The notes: generated from the letters alone by a model not told the origin. Counted from the first letter of the stretch, positions 25,105 through 37,700 are shown. The stretch: 64,000 bases of DNA from Odobenus rosmarus divergens (GCF_000321225.1 NW_004451402.1:638234-702233); one strand, 5' to 3'. A program made the numbers and translations.

Positions 25105-25997
25105 TTACTAGTCAGTTCAACAATAACAAGAAAAACAACCCTATTAAAAAATGGGCAAAGGACTTGAATAGACATGTCTCCAGAGAAGATATGCAAATAG
25201 CCCGTAAGCACATGAAAAGATGCTCAAGATCACTAATCATTAGGGAAATGCAAGTCAAAACTATAGTGTGATACCACACTATACCCATTGGATTGGCTAT
25301 TATCAAAAAGAGAAAAAAATAATTGTTGGCAAGGATGTGGAGAAATTGGAACCTTTGTGCACCGTGGGTGGGTATGTAAAATGGCGCAGCTGCTGTGGAA
25401 AAACAGTATGGTGGTGGTTCCTCCAAAAGTTAAACATAGAATTATGGTATGATCCAGAAATTTCACTTCTGAGTGTATGCCCAAAAGAATTGAAAGTGGG
25501 GTCTTAAATAGATTGTACACCTATGCTCATAGCATCATTATTCACAGTAGCCAAAAAATGGAGGGTTCATCAACTGATGAATGGATAAACAGAAGTGGTG
25601 CATACATACATTGAAATATAATTCAGTCTTAAAATGAAAGGAAATTCTGACACAGGCTACAACATGGACAAACCTTGAGGACATTATGCTAAGTGAAATA
25701 AGCCAGTCACAAAAAGGACAGATTCTGTGTGCTTTCACTTCTATGAGGTACCTAGGGTAGACAGATCCATAGAGACAGAAAGTAGAATGGTGATTGCCAA
25801 GGGCTGAGATTGAAACAATGGGGAGTTGGTGTCTATTGGGTACAGAGTTTCAATTTGGGAAGATGAAAAAGCTCTAGAAATGGATGGTGGTGACGGTTGC
25901 ACAACAGTGTGAATGTGCTTAGCACCACTGAACTATTAAAAGGATTAAGATGGTAAGTTTTACGTCACATATATTTTACCACAATAAAAAAAAAATA
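25105..25997 (+). mobile_element. 5'-truncated LINE-1 3' fragment, sense, intron 3
   Basis: Contains the ORF2 C-terminal landmark AAAAAATGGGCAAAGGACTT, then ATGTCTCCAGAGAAGATAT, GGCAAGGATGTGGAGAAA and the 3'UTR motif GATGAATGGATAAACA. It ends near an A-run at 25988-25997. The reading frame is broken by many stops, so this is a dead fossil of an older (L1M-type) family. Confidence 0.88.
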
Positions 25998-27649
25998 GGA
26001 ATTTGGCAACACTAATAGCTAAGGGCCAGGTTCCTCCCACTCTGTCCCTAAATTCTCACAGATCCAGCTGATGGACGACGGCAAGCTTCCCTTGCTTGTA
26101 GCTTGCTTTTCTCTGCTGACGAACAGAAATGCTTCAGCCGGGTCCCCATCTCCAAGGTCAGGCCTCTGTGCCCTTGTTCTTAAAAGCACCTACTTGAATT
26201 CCACACGCTACCATGGCACCTTTCCGAGACAGCCTGGGCCCAAGGGCTGTGCCCACCTCCTCTCACCGAGCCTGTTCCTGTTCTGATGGAAGAGCACCTG
26301 ATCCCTGATGTTAATGCTGGGGGCAGTAGCTCTTGTGAGAACAAAGACCCCTGTTCTCCCACCTGCTCTGCCCCATCCAAGAAGCTTTCTGGGAGGTTCC
26401 CGAATTGATATTGGTGTTTGAGGAGACAAATCTTACCAGGGAATGAGACTCCTATCTTAGAATGGCCAGAAATGAAGTCGCCACAAATGATGCTAAATCC
26501 CCGAATTACAGATAACAAACCCATTTATGGGGAATGAAACGAAAGAGAAACTTCATCTCACTCTGTGGCTGCCCACTTGATCTTATCATCTACAAGCCAC
26601 GAATGGTGTTAGCAAAGGAAGCCCTCTCTCCCCTAACTTACAGCTCTAGGCTCCTCTGATGAGCACAGCAACAAGTTGGCAAGAGTTGAGTTCTCCTTGG
26701 AGGAGATGGTAGAGGCATGGCGGCCGAGAGCCCTCTCCCGCCCGCCCGCTCTCAGATCTCCGAGCACCTAGCCAGACGACTGCAGCGTCACACTGAGTCA
26801 CTGCTGGACAAGGAAAGGCCATGGCAATCCGGATTTCCAGCGCTAGGAAGCGCGGGCATGCCCTCCTGGGCGTTCCTTTCAGTGCCTGTGGTCAGGCCTG
26901 AGGCCACACCAGGGATCTGCTGCACACCATGGATCCCATGGTTGGGGGGGGGGCCCAAGGCCAGTGTGAACGAGCTGTCCCCCCGACTGTGGGCTAAGAC
27001 TGTTACCCTCCCGCCACCGCGCTGATCACATTTGCCTTGTGCTTCTGTTAGCCCGAGAAGCTTTAGCACAGCCAGTGCGGGAGGGAGAGTACCAGAGACG
27101 CAACTCCCACGGCCAGGGGCGGGCAGCCCACGGCACACAGGTGTCCTGTGGCTTCGATCAAACAGCCAGGCAATGGCAGGTATGGCCCAGAACCCAGCTG
27201 TCCTGCCTTCCAGACTGTGGCATTTTGAGGGGAGCCCCGAGCCCTCTGGGCAAACAGCGTTTACGCGACTGGCAGTCTCTGGCCACCTCTGCTCCTTGGA
27301 GGGTTTCTCGGCCACAGCTGTGGACAGACAGCATTGTCCCGGAGGCTGTGGGAGTGTTCTAAAGCAGAGGCCCAGGGAGGCAGCCCCTGAAAGGCCGAGC
27401 TGCAGCTATCTTGTGCTAAGTAAACGGCTTAAAGCTATAAAGCAGGAAGCAAATTAAGAGCCCGTAAACCGTCAAACCCTGAGGCCCGAGACGCAAATGG
27501 ATGTGTGCAGGCTGGCTTCGCCGAGGCCTCTGCCCCTGCCCTCTTGCCGGCTGCCTCCTTTATGCCTTCCTTTGAAAGGACCCCTGCTTTACTACACAGC
27601 TCCCTTTGTCATCCCAGCAACTGGAAGGCTGGCCTTTTTTTTTTTAGTT

Positions 27650-28375
27650 TTGTGTGTCTCATAGTTGTTTTTTAAAGGGAAAAATCTGATTGTAAAATAC
27701 ACATAGCATTTCCATCTTAGCCATTTGAGGTGTCCAGCTCAGTGGCCTTAAGTACATTCACAGGGTTGTGCGACCATCTCCCCCATCCATCCAAAGAATT
27801 TTTTCATCTTCCTGACCCGAAGCTGTGTCCCCATTAAACAGGAGCTCCCCATCTCCACTCCCCCAGCCCCTGGCCACCAGGATTCTACTTTCTGTCTCTG
27901 AATTTGATCACTCTGGGTCCCTCATAGAAGTGCGATTGGAATGGTACGGTATTTGTCCTTTGGTGTCTGGCTTATTTTACTTAGCATCATGTTGTCAAGG
28001 TTCATCTGTGTTGCAGCCTGGGTCAGAATCCCTTTCCTTTTTCCAGATTGAATAATCTCATGGTATGTGTAGACCACATCTTGTTTCTCCATTCACCCGT
28101 TGATGTATACTGGGTTGTTTTCATCATTTGGCCGTGTGAATACGCTGCTAGGAACATGGCTGAATGGCTGTCTCTTCAAGACCCTGGTGCCCTTTGGACA
28201 TAAACCAGAGGAGGGATTGCTGCACTGTATTGGAGTTCTTTTCCTCAGCCACTGCACCATTTTCCCACCAGCAGTGCACCCGGGTTCCAGTTTCCCCTGC
28301 CCTTGTCCACACTGTACTTTTCAGATATTTTTCATTGCAGCCTTCCCAGTGGGTATGAGGTGATGCTAGCCTTGC
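27650..28375 (-). mobile_element. LINE-1 3' fragment, antisense, intron 3
   Basis: On the + strand it reads as the complement of an L1 3'UTR/ORF2 end: CAGTGGCCTTAAGTACATTC, CATCCATCCAAAGAATTTTT, TTTCTGTCTCTGAATTTGA, TTACTTAGCATCATG and CAGTGGGTATGAGGTGATG. The internal spacing is shortened. It ends about 330 bp before exon 4. Confidence 0.85.
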
Positions 28376-28701
28376 CGAAGTCAAGTGTCTGGGACGTGTG
28401 ATAGGATTCTAAAGAGAGTATACATCCCAGCTGACATACTTAGACAAGTCCCTGATGTCAGCCAAACACACATGTGTGCTTGTGAGCCCACACTTGTGCG
28501 CACACGCACACACACCCCACCACCCTCTCATCCGTGCCCGAGGGCCTAGCCCGGGTGCCTCTCAGGTCCGCAGGTGACAAGTGATGGAGCCCCAGGGGGC
28601 CCTGCCCAGTCCCACTGGTGAGCCTCATTTGAAGGGAGCATGTGTGCACTGCTCTGTCATGAAGACAAAGGTCTATCCGTGTGTGTATCTCTTGTCTCTA
28701 G

Positions 28702-29023
28702 AACCACGACCATGCCTGCATCGCCTGCCGCATCATCCACAGGTCAGATGAGCACCGCCCGCCCCTCCTGCCCCCCAAGGCTGACCTGACCGTCGGCCTG
28801 CACGGCGAGTGGGTGAGCCAGCGCTGCGAGGTGCGGCCCGAGGTCCTCTTCCTCACGCGCCACTTCATCTTCCATGACAACAATAACACCTGGGAAGGGC
28901 ATTACTACCACTACTCTGACCCTGTCTGCAAGCACCCCACCTTCACCATCTATGCCAAGGGCCGCTACAGCCGGGGGGTGCACTCCTCCAGGGTCATGGG
29001 AGGAATGGAGTTTGTGTTCAAAG
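28702..29023 (+). CDS. APCDD1: APCDD1 coding exon 4 (second APCDD repeat)
   Basis: The acceptor CTTGTCTCTAG ends at 28701 and the donor TTCAAAG|GTAGGG follows 29023. The 322-nt exon encodes residues 259-365 plus one base of Val366, starting Asn-His-Asp-His-Ala-Cys. It contains [20 protein letters not shown], then [19 protein letters not shown] (sequon N319), the same W..S..C.VR...F..R...F..NNT order seen in exon 3. This internal similarity shows the two-repeat architecture of the protein. Sequence identity with the human product, as remembered, is very high. No disabling change is seen. Confidence 0.98.
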
Positions 29024-30655
29024 GTAGGGCTCCTGCCTCGACTCCCAAAGTAACAGCCCAGTGGCTGAGAAACTGAGCAGTTTGGGGACCTTTTTGTCCA
29101 GGCAGAGCCTGAGGGAAAGCGGTGATGTTGGGGGAGAAATTAGGGAGTCCTTTCTGCTTCAAGGTCATCGTTCACATCAGCCTTCAAGGTTCCCCTCTGC
29201 TCAGAATGGGGCCAACAGGGGTGGCTCAGCCCTTGGGCCACAGTGCGGGAGGGCCCACACTGTTATGCATGGTGTCAGATGTGGCCGGGGAGTATGTGAC
29301 TAGGAATGAAACCTCACACCTGCACCTTTCCTATTTATTTATTTGTTTGTTTGTTTGAGAGAGAGCACAAGTGGGGGGAAGGGAGAGGGAGAAGCAGGCT
29401 CCCCACTGAGCAGGGAGCCCGACATGGGCCTCGATCCTGGGACCCTGGAATCAGGACCTGAGCCGAAGGCAGACGACGCTTAACCTACTGAGCCACCCAG
29501 GTGCCCCTACACATTTCCTTTTTTGTGCACCGCTCAGGGTGATTCTGAGCTGCCCCTGTGATAACACCACACTTACTTGCCGCATTCAGTGTGCTTTCTG
29601 GAGTGGGCAATAAAGAGCAGGTGTTAGTTACACCTCAGGTGCTCAGCATTGTCCTTTCCAACACCGAGTTTGTCATGCACTTGAAAGTTGTCCTGTGCTT
29701 GGAGGTGGGAGGTTGGGATTTGTAATGATGACCTAAGTGAGGAACGTAAGGGGTGAAATTCACCAGGCTGTTGTCAGCAAGGGAGGTTTTGTGGCTTCTT
29801 TTTCTAGAATTTCTTTTTACACTTACACATCTTTTTAAGATGGTGTCAGTCATGCCACAGACAAATGAGAGGTGGCTCAGAGACTGGGTATGACCCCTTC
29901 TAGGATAGCATTCCATGGTTCAGCCTATTTAATATGAAGTATTTTTGATAACCCAGATAAGACCTAGGGCATCTTAATCCTCCACTTAGGAAGGAAGATT
30001 TTCTCCAGGAAGGATGGACCTTTGCTAGATGTGGCCAAGAGAACAACCATCTTGGTCTGGTTCCACGCCGAAGCTGTCGTGGAATAAAATAAAATTCAGT
30101 TCCCTGGGGTCCTTCAGAAACAGCCCTCTATAAGTGCTGGGATTTCTATTTAATACATTCACTGATATTTTTCTTGCTTGCAGCCTGGTTCATTTTAGAT
30201 GCCTGATATATGGGCCAGTATAAATTTGCAAGTCTGCTAACTAGTATAGGCGTTCAACACCAAAACTATTTAAAAACCTCAAAACCTTTTCATAAAAACA
30301 AAATTCCAGTTTGTGTTGAAATATTGTAGCAATCCCAAAGAGTCAGCGTCACCAAGGGCAACCCCTTGGAGACACTCTGTGTGACAGTTTGAGTTCACAT
30401 TAGCAGGCATTCAGGGGCGGTGCGGGCCCCGCACTTATACGCAGAATGCAGTCTACCAGCAGTATATTTGGTGTGATGACCGTGCACGTCCACACGCTGA
30501 ACTCTCACCACTGGGGGGTGCTTTTAGGGTGGCTGTGACTGGTAGGTGCCTGTGTGGGGTTGGGTTTGGAGCAGATGGCCTGTGCAGCTGGAGTGCTTTC
30601 TGCACCATGCATCCCCCGCCCTTAGAGTCACCGACCTGTCCTCTCTCCTTCGCAG
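29024..30655 (+). other. APCDD1: APCDD1 intron 4 (1.6 kb)
   Basis: Bounded by GTAGGG and CTTCGCAG. It holds one antisense CAN-SINE (29333-29507). The rest appears to be unique non-coding sequence. Confidence 0.92.
29333..29507 (-). mobile_element. CAN-SINE, antisense, intron 4
   Basis: Starts with a TATTTATTTATTTG tail complement and ends TGAGCCACCCAGGTGCCCC. The possible duplication is weak (CACCTTTCCT / ACATTTCCT), so it may be older than the intron 1 and 3 copies. Confidence 0.92.
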
Positions 30656-31107
30656 TGAACCACATGAAGGTCACCCCCATGGACGCGGCCACTGCCTCAC
30701 TCCTCAACGTCTTCAATGGGAACGAGTGTGGGGCCGAGGGCTCCTGGCAGGTGGGCGTCCAGCAGGACGTGACACACACCAATGGCTGCGTGGCGCTGGG
30801 GATCAAACTACCTCACACCGAATACGAGATCTTCAAAATGGAGCAGGACGCCCACGGCCGCTATCTGCTGTTCAACGGCCAGAGGCCCAGCGATGGGTCC
30901 AGTCCAGACAGGCCCGAGAAGAGAGCCACCTCCTACCAGATGCCCTTAGTCCAGTGTGCGTCCTCTGCGCCCAGAGCCGAGGACTTCTCCGAGGACCGCC
31001 GGGGTCACCAGTATGGGAGCTGGGCGCCCGGGAGGAGCGCTTGTCCCCTGCTCCTTGCTGTGCTCGCCGGCCTTTTGACTCTACCGCACTGGAATGTCCT
31101 CAGATAG
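30656..31107 (+). CDS. APCDD1: APCDD1 coding exon 5: end of ectodomain, membrane segment, stop
   Basis: The acceptor CTCTCTCCTTCGCAG ends at 30655. The exon completes Val366 and encodes residues 366-515, ending TAG at 31105-31107. It begins [20 protein letters not shown], continues the second APCDD repeat, and then has a low-complexity, less conserved linker rich in Ser, Arg, Glu and Asp. It ends with a hydrophobic stretch near residues 495-508 ([14 protein letters not shown]) followed by a very short tail. This hydrophobic end fits the reported type I single-pass topology. The linker and C-terminus differ from human more than the rest does. A longer overlapping ORF in another frame (30546-31283) has no family resemblance and is a shadow. 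Confidence 0.97.
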
Positions 31108-31584
31108 AAGTTTTTAAAAAGCTATATTTTTCCAAACCAGGATTCCTTACAATTGACAGATTTTCTTTACAAAAAAAGGGCGCTGCTTCTTGTGATGCAC
31201 TCGAATGCCCCAGAACTGTGGCTCCTTTTCTGCTGCCTAGCCCCCTCCCGCCCGGCCTGAGTCCTGAGCAGTGCGCTGTTTGAAGTTTCTGCTTTGAACT
31301 CTGGCCAGTGGGATCCCAGGCCAGGGCGCCTTCTCGAGAGTAATTGCACTTTAAGACCGCAGAGAGTGGCGGGCTAGTGTGTTTGGTAGAGGAGCAGGGT
31401 GACAGCTAAGTCCTCTTCTTTTCTTCCTCATAATTATTATTCTATTTCTGAGTTACACTTAGACGGATATCAAGCTCCAGCTTTTCCTGCCACTGTACTG
31501 CTTACTGTCCTCCCCTGAAACCGTGTTACGACCTGGAATCCAGTGCAGAGTTGGTTTGGGACGGCAATCAAGATACCTGTTATT

Positions 31585-31590
31585 AATAAA
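31585..31590 (+). promoter_or_regulatory. APCDD1: Candidate poly(A) signal AATAAA
   Basis: First canonical hexamer after the stop codon, 478 bp downstream. It is followed by a modestly GT-rich stretch (GAGTGTAGATATGTATATA). Confidence 0.5.
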
Positions 31591-31717
31591 GAAGAGACTT
31601 GAGTGTAGATATGTATATAGGGAAAGACACCGGGTTTAGCTTAACCATCCTGACAGCCTTAATGCAAAAAAAGGAGGGAATCCCAGCTTTCAAATGTTGA
31701 GTGGAAAAGTATCTGTA

Positions 31718-31723
31718 ATTAAA
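31718..31723 (+). promoter_or_regulatory. APCDD1: Candidate poly(A) signal ATTAAA
   Basis: The commonest variant hexamer. It has a better T/GT-rich downstream region than the AATAAA at 31585. Confidence 0.5.
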
Positions 31724-31745
31724 GTCTCAATGGAATTTAAACTAT

Positions 31746-34700
31746 CGTTGTTTTAACTTGTGGGGGAAGGAGATTTGGTGAAATGCTGGTTTCTGGGTGG
31801 TTGTGGAATGTACGCTGCTTGATGACTGCTCGGCTGACGAGGGTGGTCGAGCAAATATCAAAAGCAGTACACACGGGAGCAGCGATGTATGGGAAGGTGA
31901 CAGTGTGTCAAATGCCACCTGAATGATAAAAAAAAAGTGCCTGTTCATTCCACAGTTTCCTCTTCGTGGGACCCTCGTCCTGGCTCGTGCTGTATCTGGT
32001 GAGGGGTGAACAGACGGAGCCTTGCTTGGCCATCTGGGCTACCTTCAAAGATGACTATTCAGAGACCATGCTTTGCTGTTCAAAGAGTATGTATAGCGGG
32101 GGCATCCTCACTGGGGCTGCACTTGACCCTCAATGTGTGTGAAGCCCGGCTTCGGGAAAAGCCCCCTTATCACCGGATGCAACAGCATGACTCCGTTTCT
32201 GACCTGCTGTTGCCTTTGCTCTGTGGCTGCACAGGGTCTCAGGGTCACCTTCTGGAGAGTCCAGGAGCTCCTTCCTCACAGACACTGGGAGCGGGCATGA
32301 GTCATGTCTGCCCATTACTTTGGATTATTACAGATGGTGCTATCTGAACACCAAGTGGCACCGACGGAAATAGCAAGTCACCAAAAGCTTAGATGGAACT
32401 GGAAATGAGCATGGAAACCACGATCAAGGTTGAGAGTCATACTTGTGTTTAAAAATTAACTATGAAATGCTGCAGCATTCAGTGTGGTGAGAAGTTACCG
32501 GATAGTGTGGAGTACCAAAGTGCTTTATCTTTAGAATATATTTTAAGTTGTGGTGCATACTGCGGGGGTTTATTCAAATGAAAATACTAACTTAATGTCT
32601 GCCAAGTTTAATAAGCAAAGATGTCAAAAATACTCCCACAGAATACATTTTACCTGTGGATCTATTTAATTAACATTAATGCTATCTTTAAAGGATATAA
32701 TAAAATTACGTGAAAAACTATGTTCACTGCTAAGGAATACCTCAGTGATTTGCCATAGAAGTGATAGGTTTATAGCCATTTAATTCACAGGCACTCACCT
32801 AGACTTAGCTACTCACACACAGACACATGCACACATGTATATCCAAATATATAGATATTAACATGTATATAATGTATGTGTATGTATATATGTCTTAGGG
32901 ACAACATGACATTCATTCATGGGCTCGTATCACATTCTGATACACTGTAAATCATTACAGAGAATGGCCAATATAATTTACTCACAAATTATCAACACAA
33001 TTAGATGTATGCCTGTCGCTTGCACTGTCACCCACATATATCACATCTTGTCTTGGTTATGTCATATTAACACAAATAAGGGTCAGTAAGTTCATGGCAT
33101 GTAGCTCCACTTGTAAATACTGGGTTTGATGAAAGAAGTAAGTAAATAAAAGATGGCTCTTCTCGACCTCCCTGGCCTGGAGCTAGACTTCCTCTCTTCC
33201 TGGGTAGTAGGTTGATGATGGTCAGGGTCAGAGAGTTGCTCCTTGGGCAAACCTTGTCAACTCCAGGTGGACCTGGACTCAGAAAGGAGCTTCCTGGAGC
33301 CTCCAGTCACCCAGTACGGAACAAAGGTTAACTCGTGCAGACATTCCAATCTGGTCATCTGCATAGATGCCCAGCGCCTGTGACTTCCAGGTGGTGTCCA
33401 TCCTGCTATCCTGAACAGGCCATCGTGGCATCCCGGTGTCGTGGCCACACACGCGGGTAACTCTCAGCAGCGCCCACCACCCAGGATCCCTGCGCGAGAG
33501 GCTGGGGCTCAGGGCATCCTCGGCAGGGCTTCACACACACCTTGTAAAAGCGACTGGAGCGTAAGTACCTGTGGTTCCTGGTTGAAGGGACAGCTTTCGC
33601 CAGAATAGAAGAGATTCTCCATCCCACCAACTCTTTAAATAGGTTTTGAAAACAAAGATGATGTTCAAAGCAGTCCACACACACATCGCAATGTTTCATT
33701 TTAAAATGGTACCCCCTCCCCTGTCCCTATGACTTGTCAGGCATGTGGCAATGGAGTGCAGCAACCAACCGATAGCATCTCACTGGGCTTTTCTGGACAC
33801 CGTCCTCAAAGGAAATCACAGACCGTCCCCAGGTGGTGTTGGGGGAGCAGGGACGGTGGGTGGAAATACACGGAGAGTAGGCCCACTCTGACACGGAGAA
33901 TTTCTCTACCTGACACAGATTTTTCTGGGCTTTTCGAGACATCTAAGCTTTTGTGAATCCAAACATCTTTCATAAGGATACACCTGCATCATGAACAAAT
34001 AAAGGTAGCTTGGATAAAGGTTTCTCACTGATTTCTAGATTCTTGAGAAAATGTGTAAGCATTCTTTTCTTACAACTAAGAGAATCGTATGTCCTAAAGG
34101 ACTAATTGAATCCTTTAAATCCCTATAATGACCCAAGAGTTTTTGGCTTGTAGGGTAAACGATCTCTGCATGTCTGTGGGGCTCCTATTTTATCACAACC
34201 CGTTTCCCCTGGGGTTTCGGTAGGTAGAAGTAACACTATCACAAGAAGAAAAAATACTGGGGAGGTTATGCCCTCCAACTTCTCCATTGACTGAGACCTG
34301 ATGACGGGGACACTTGACACAATCACATTGCTCCAGGGGAGACCTAACTGACACCAAGTGGTATGCCACAGTATGCCACACGGGGCAAACCCACATCTCT
34401 ACTCAAGTGCACGGCACACTGGACAGCAAGTTGCAGGATCTGACCGGTGGCCTCCCGTGCTTTCCATGGATTCATTTGGATCTCTTGGTTTCTCACATCC
34501 ACTGTACAACCACCTCTGCGACCCCTATACCCTCTGGAACACCACCCAAGCAATTCCACGCCCCCTTCACTAAATCAATCTGGAGGCCAGTGGGTTTGTG
34601 AGCATAGAGAGCAACAATTTGTAGCCCCAGGCCTCCAAGCTTTGACAACCACCAGCTTCGTCTTTTTCCTGAGCTGGAGGGGCACCTGGTAGCTTTGTCC

Positions 34701-37700
34701 ACTGCTCAGAAACAGCTCTAGCCTCTTTATTCCTCATGAAGTCTCTCCCTCTTGAGTGATATGAAAGGCTGAGAAAGATCCTCAGCAGATTGGGAATTGA
34801 AAACTTGCAGCATTTGAGGCTCAGGCTTTTTCTGCAGCAGATGAGGCAACATATGTAGGACAATTGAGAGGACTTGACCTTCAGAAAATCAAGGTTATAA
34901 TAAACAAGCGAGGGACACTGTGTGGTAAGAAAGCTCATCTGCAGAATGTCTTCCGGTTCCCTAAATAACACAGTCCATGTTCTCACACGTTGGGTCCAGG
35001 GTAACACGTCTGCCCTGGAATCAGTTGGAAACACTGAGCTACCTCATTGAAAGTGAGATCTCTCATAGATTGAAAAATCGAAATATCTGTTGCATGTTGC
35101 AGTTTTATTCTCCAACTTATTTGGGAAGTGGAGTTATATCTGAGTCCCAGCATCACTTACGTGAAAGAGACGAGTTAATCGGCCTCATAGTATTCTCAAC
35201 TCATAGCACCTAAGTAGAATATTAAAAGAAAAAAGTCCCTGAACAGAATGTATTGTCTTGAAGCAGAAGAGAGTATATTGCATTGTGTTAGAAGCAAGCA
35301 GCTTGGCAGAGGAAGCTCGCGTAGGCAAGAAGAGAGCGCTCTTCCACTATTGCTGCCTTGCCATCCCTGGAACTAAAAGGTACCTTAGTAACACATAGGC
35401 CTCTTTGCTTTAAAAGCCCTTTGCATAAATTAAGCTTTTGAAATGAATTCTCTCCCCAATATCAGATGGAGAGCACAGCAATACGAGTACTATGGTCCAT
35501 TAAAAAAGGACCATTAAAAAAGCATTCGTTATAGAGTTCGCTGCCACTTACAAAGAAAGAGGAGCAGTCAGGATCCAATTCCAGTGGACATTTGTGTCCA
35601 TTTTCAATGCTTTTTCCAGCCTTTGTCAATGTGAAGATCTAATGGTTTTTAATTATATGTATATTTCACCAATGTACAAATCAATTCTTCTTTCCCACTA
35701 CATGTTCCAGATTAAATCTGACCCATTGTTAAAGTGTTTGTTAAAGTAAGGCTAGTGAAGACAGTATGGATTCCTTGGAAATTTTGGCTCTAGAGAAGAC
35801 CAAAAAGGCATCACTAATTTTAGGTTCTAGATGATAAAGGTGAAGCTCTCTGGGGTCAGGGATTAGGGAATCAAAGAGTTGTTACGGAGCTGTTCTTTTC
35901 CTGCCCCAGAATTTCAGCCTGACTTTCTCAAGCACAGCAGCTGTTTCTTGAATGCACACTGTCTATGGCATCATAACTGGTTCTTCGCGTACATTATCTT
36001 GTTTCATCTTCACTACAACCTAGTACTTTACCGTTTTGAATTCTCGCAGGGAAATCCGGTTATGGTTTGCAGTGTGCTTGTCCTAACGCTGCACAAAGCC
36101 AGTTTTTCTTTAGGGACTTTAACACCCACCCTTCCAGAACATGCAGAGACACAGTGAAGCTGGTGAAGCATATGTTAGTCCCTGATTTCAGGGGAGAGAG
36201 TGTAGAAACTAGGGCGGCGTCAGTCTCTGCTTTTAACTTTGAGAACTCATTATATGATCATTACTCCCTGATCAGGCTTGGGGAAGCCGAGGGAGCCTCC
36301 TTCCTCCCAGAAGTCTTCGGGAACCATCTGGACAGAACAACCTGTGCCCTCTTTGCAACAAGTGGACATTTTCGACTTCCAAACATCAAGTCAGGCTTCA
36401 GTGACCCTCAGTTCCTCAGCCAACCCAAGATGATTCCATCCAGATCTTTCCTGGTCCAAGGTTTCCAGACCAGTGAGTGAAGGTGCCTTTGGGATGGGCT
36501 TCTGCACACACGAGCACACACTTGATATTTCAAGCTCAAGGGACAGATACTTGAGCAGCTCGGGTCAAGCTGGAGAGAGATTTAATGCACTCGGTGAAAC
36601 TCCTGAGAAGAAGCATGTTGTGCAGTGTGAGGGATCCTCTGGGTGGATGTACGCATCCCAGTGTCTGCTCTCTCAGGGACCGAAGTATGTTTTAGCGAAT
36701 TGTTGGAGCAGGCTAGCTTTCATCTTGGCCCTGGCAAGATAGCCGTGTCTGCCCGTGCTTATTAAATGAGCACTGCCCAGACAATCACTCACTTGAGCTC
36801 TCCATACTTTCTTTCAGTCTTTGTACCCAAGTCAAACATTCAGCCCCTGCTCCCATCCGTGGGGTGGTGGTATCCGCCAGGCCATAAGCTGGTCATTTCA
36901 GATAGACAGGCTTGTCCACATCTTGAGGATGAAGTACTCAAAAACCATGCTCAGCAAAAGAGGCCCAGAAGAAAATCCAAGAGAAGCACGCCACGGTAAG
37001 CTGGGCAGGATGTTGTCCACCGGGCTCTCCAGGTCCAGATCCAGGCTTCCCCCTTCCCTGCCTGGGTCCCTACACAGATTGCAGCCATGGGCTCCCTTGC
37101 CTCCAGCATCTGACTGGATTCAGCCAACAGGGGTGTAGGCAGGCAGTTCCAGCCAAGGCAGGAGGAGAGGGGTAGGTGGGGGAGTTTTCCCCCCTGGCTC
37201 TTCCTACTGGGTCAGACCCACAGCTCCTTTCAGACGGTCCACTCCAAACAGCTGCCCTCTCTGCTCTCTCTGGAAGCCCTTCCTCCCATACCCTTCATGG
37301 CTCCCCACCAGGCCTATCCCCTGGAGTACCACACTAGCCCTTGTTGCTTGTCCTTAACTTTTGGTACATTCCTTCATAAATAAGAGTCATTTCCCCTTTT
37401 TGGTGACCAGCTCTCTTTATCTAACTTTGTGGCTTATCTGACCATATGAAAGGGAACACAGAAATATGAGTTTGAATTATTTTGTCAGAGGATGTCTTAG
37501 CGCTTCTAGGACATCTGGGCAAATTTGGTGGCAGGCTTTCCGAGAAGCTGCTTTCTTTCATAAGCAATAAAGTCCTTCTTCACCTGACCCAATCTTCCAG
37601 CGGCGTGTGCCCACACACACAGTGGCCCTTCACACACTGCCGACTGCATTTCCATGGAGGCAGGTTAGCTGCTGGGCAGGACAGATGGACAAACGATAAC

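Larger units (their letters stand above)
16624..28701 (+). other. APCDD1: APCDD1 intron 3 (12.1 kb)
   Basis: Bounded by GTACCC and CTCTAG. Contents: a - strand MIR (17120-17305), CAN-SINEs (21537-21730, 24191-24403, 24616-24796), a MIR (23711-23850), a sense LINE-1 3' piece (25105-25997) and an antisense LINE-1 3' piece (27650-28375). A stretch around 26700-27480 has more CpG and G+C than the rest of the intron and no recognisable repeat. It may be regulatory, but this is only inference. The remaining sequence (17310-21500, 21750-23700, 26000-26700) shows no gene that I can support. Confidence 0.9.
194..31107 (+). other. APCDD1: APCDD1 gene, coding span (5 exons, 515 aa)
   Basis: Joining 194-251, 12889-13072, 16092-16623, 28702-29023 and 30656-31107 gives 1548 nt, or 515 codons plus TAG, against 514 residues that I recall for human APCDD1. 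Every junction is GT..AG and preserves the frame. The product (adenomatosis polyposis coli down-regulated 1) is a membrane-tethered glycoprotein reported to bind Wnt3a and LRP5 and to inhibit canonical Wnt signalling. It is itself induced by beta-catenin/TCF. Parts in order: N-terminal signal peptide (about residues 1-26), two Cys-rich APCDD repeats covering most of the ectodomain (roughly 50-280 and 285-480), and a hydrophobic C-terminal segment near 495-508. N-X-T sequons lie at N100, N168 and N319. No frameshift or premature stop is seen, so the gene looks functional. Confidence 0.97.
31108..31745 (+). other. APCDD1: APCDD1 3'UTR, proximal part
   Basis: Sequence after the stop codon with no repeat insertion. 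A canonical AATAAA lies at 31585-31590 and an ATTAAA at 31718-31723. The latter is followed about 25 bp on by a T/GT-rich stretch (GTTGTTTTAACTTGTGGGG) suited to a downstream element. Where the transcript really ends cannot be told from sequence. Further AATAAA motifs at 32699, 33145 and 33998 could extend it. Confidence 0.7.

Noticed and set aside
30546..31283. 245-codon + strand ORF overlapping exon 5 in another frame
   Set aside because: The APCDD1 frame is confirmed by the splice phase and protein resemblance. The alternative is a G+C-driven shadow.
34570..35034. 154-codon - strand ORF
   Set aside because: No recognised domain, no splice or poly(A) context, and composition is compatible with chance.
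36067..36480. 137-codon + strand ORF
   Set aside because: No family resemblance. It partly overlaps a likely MIR relic.
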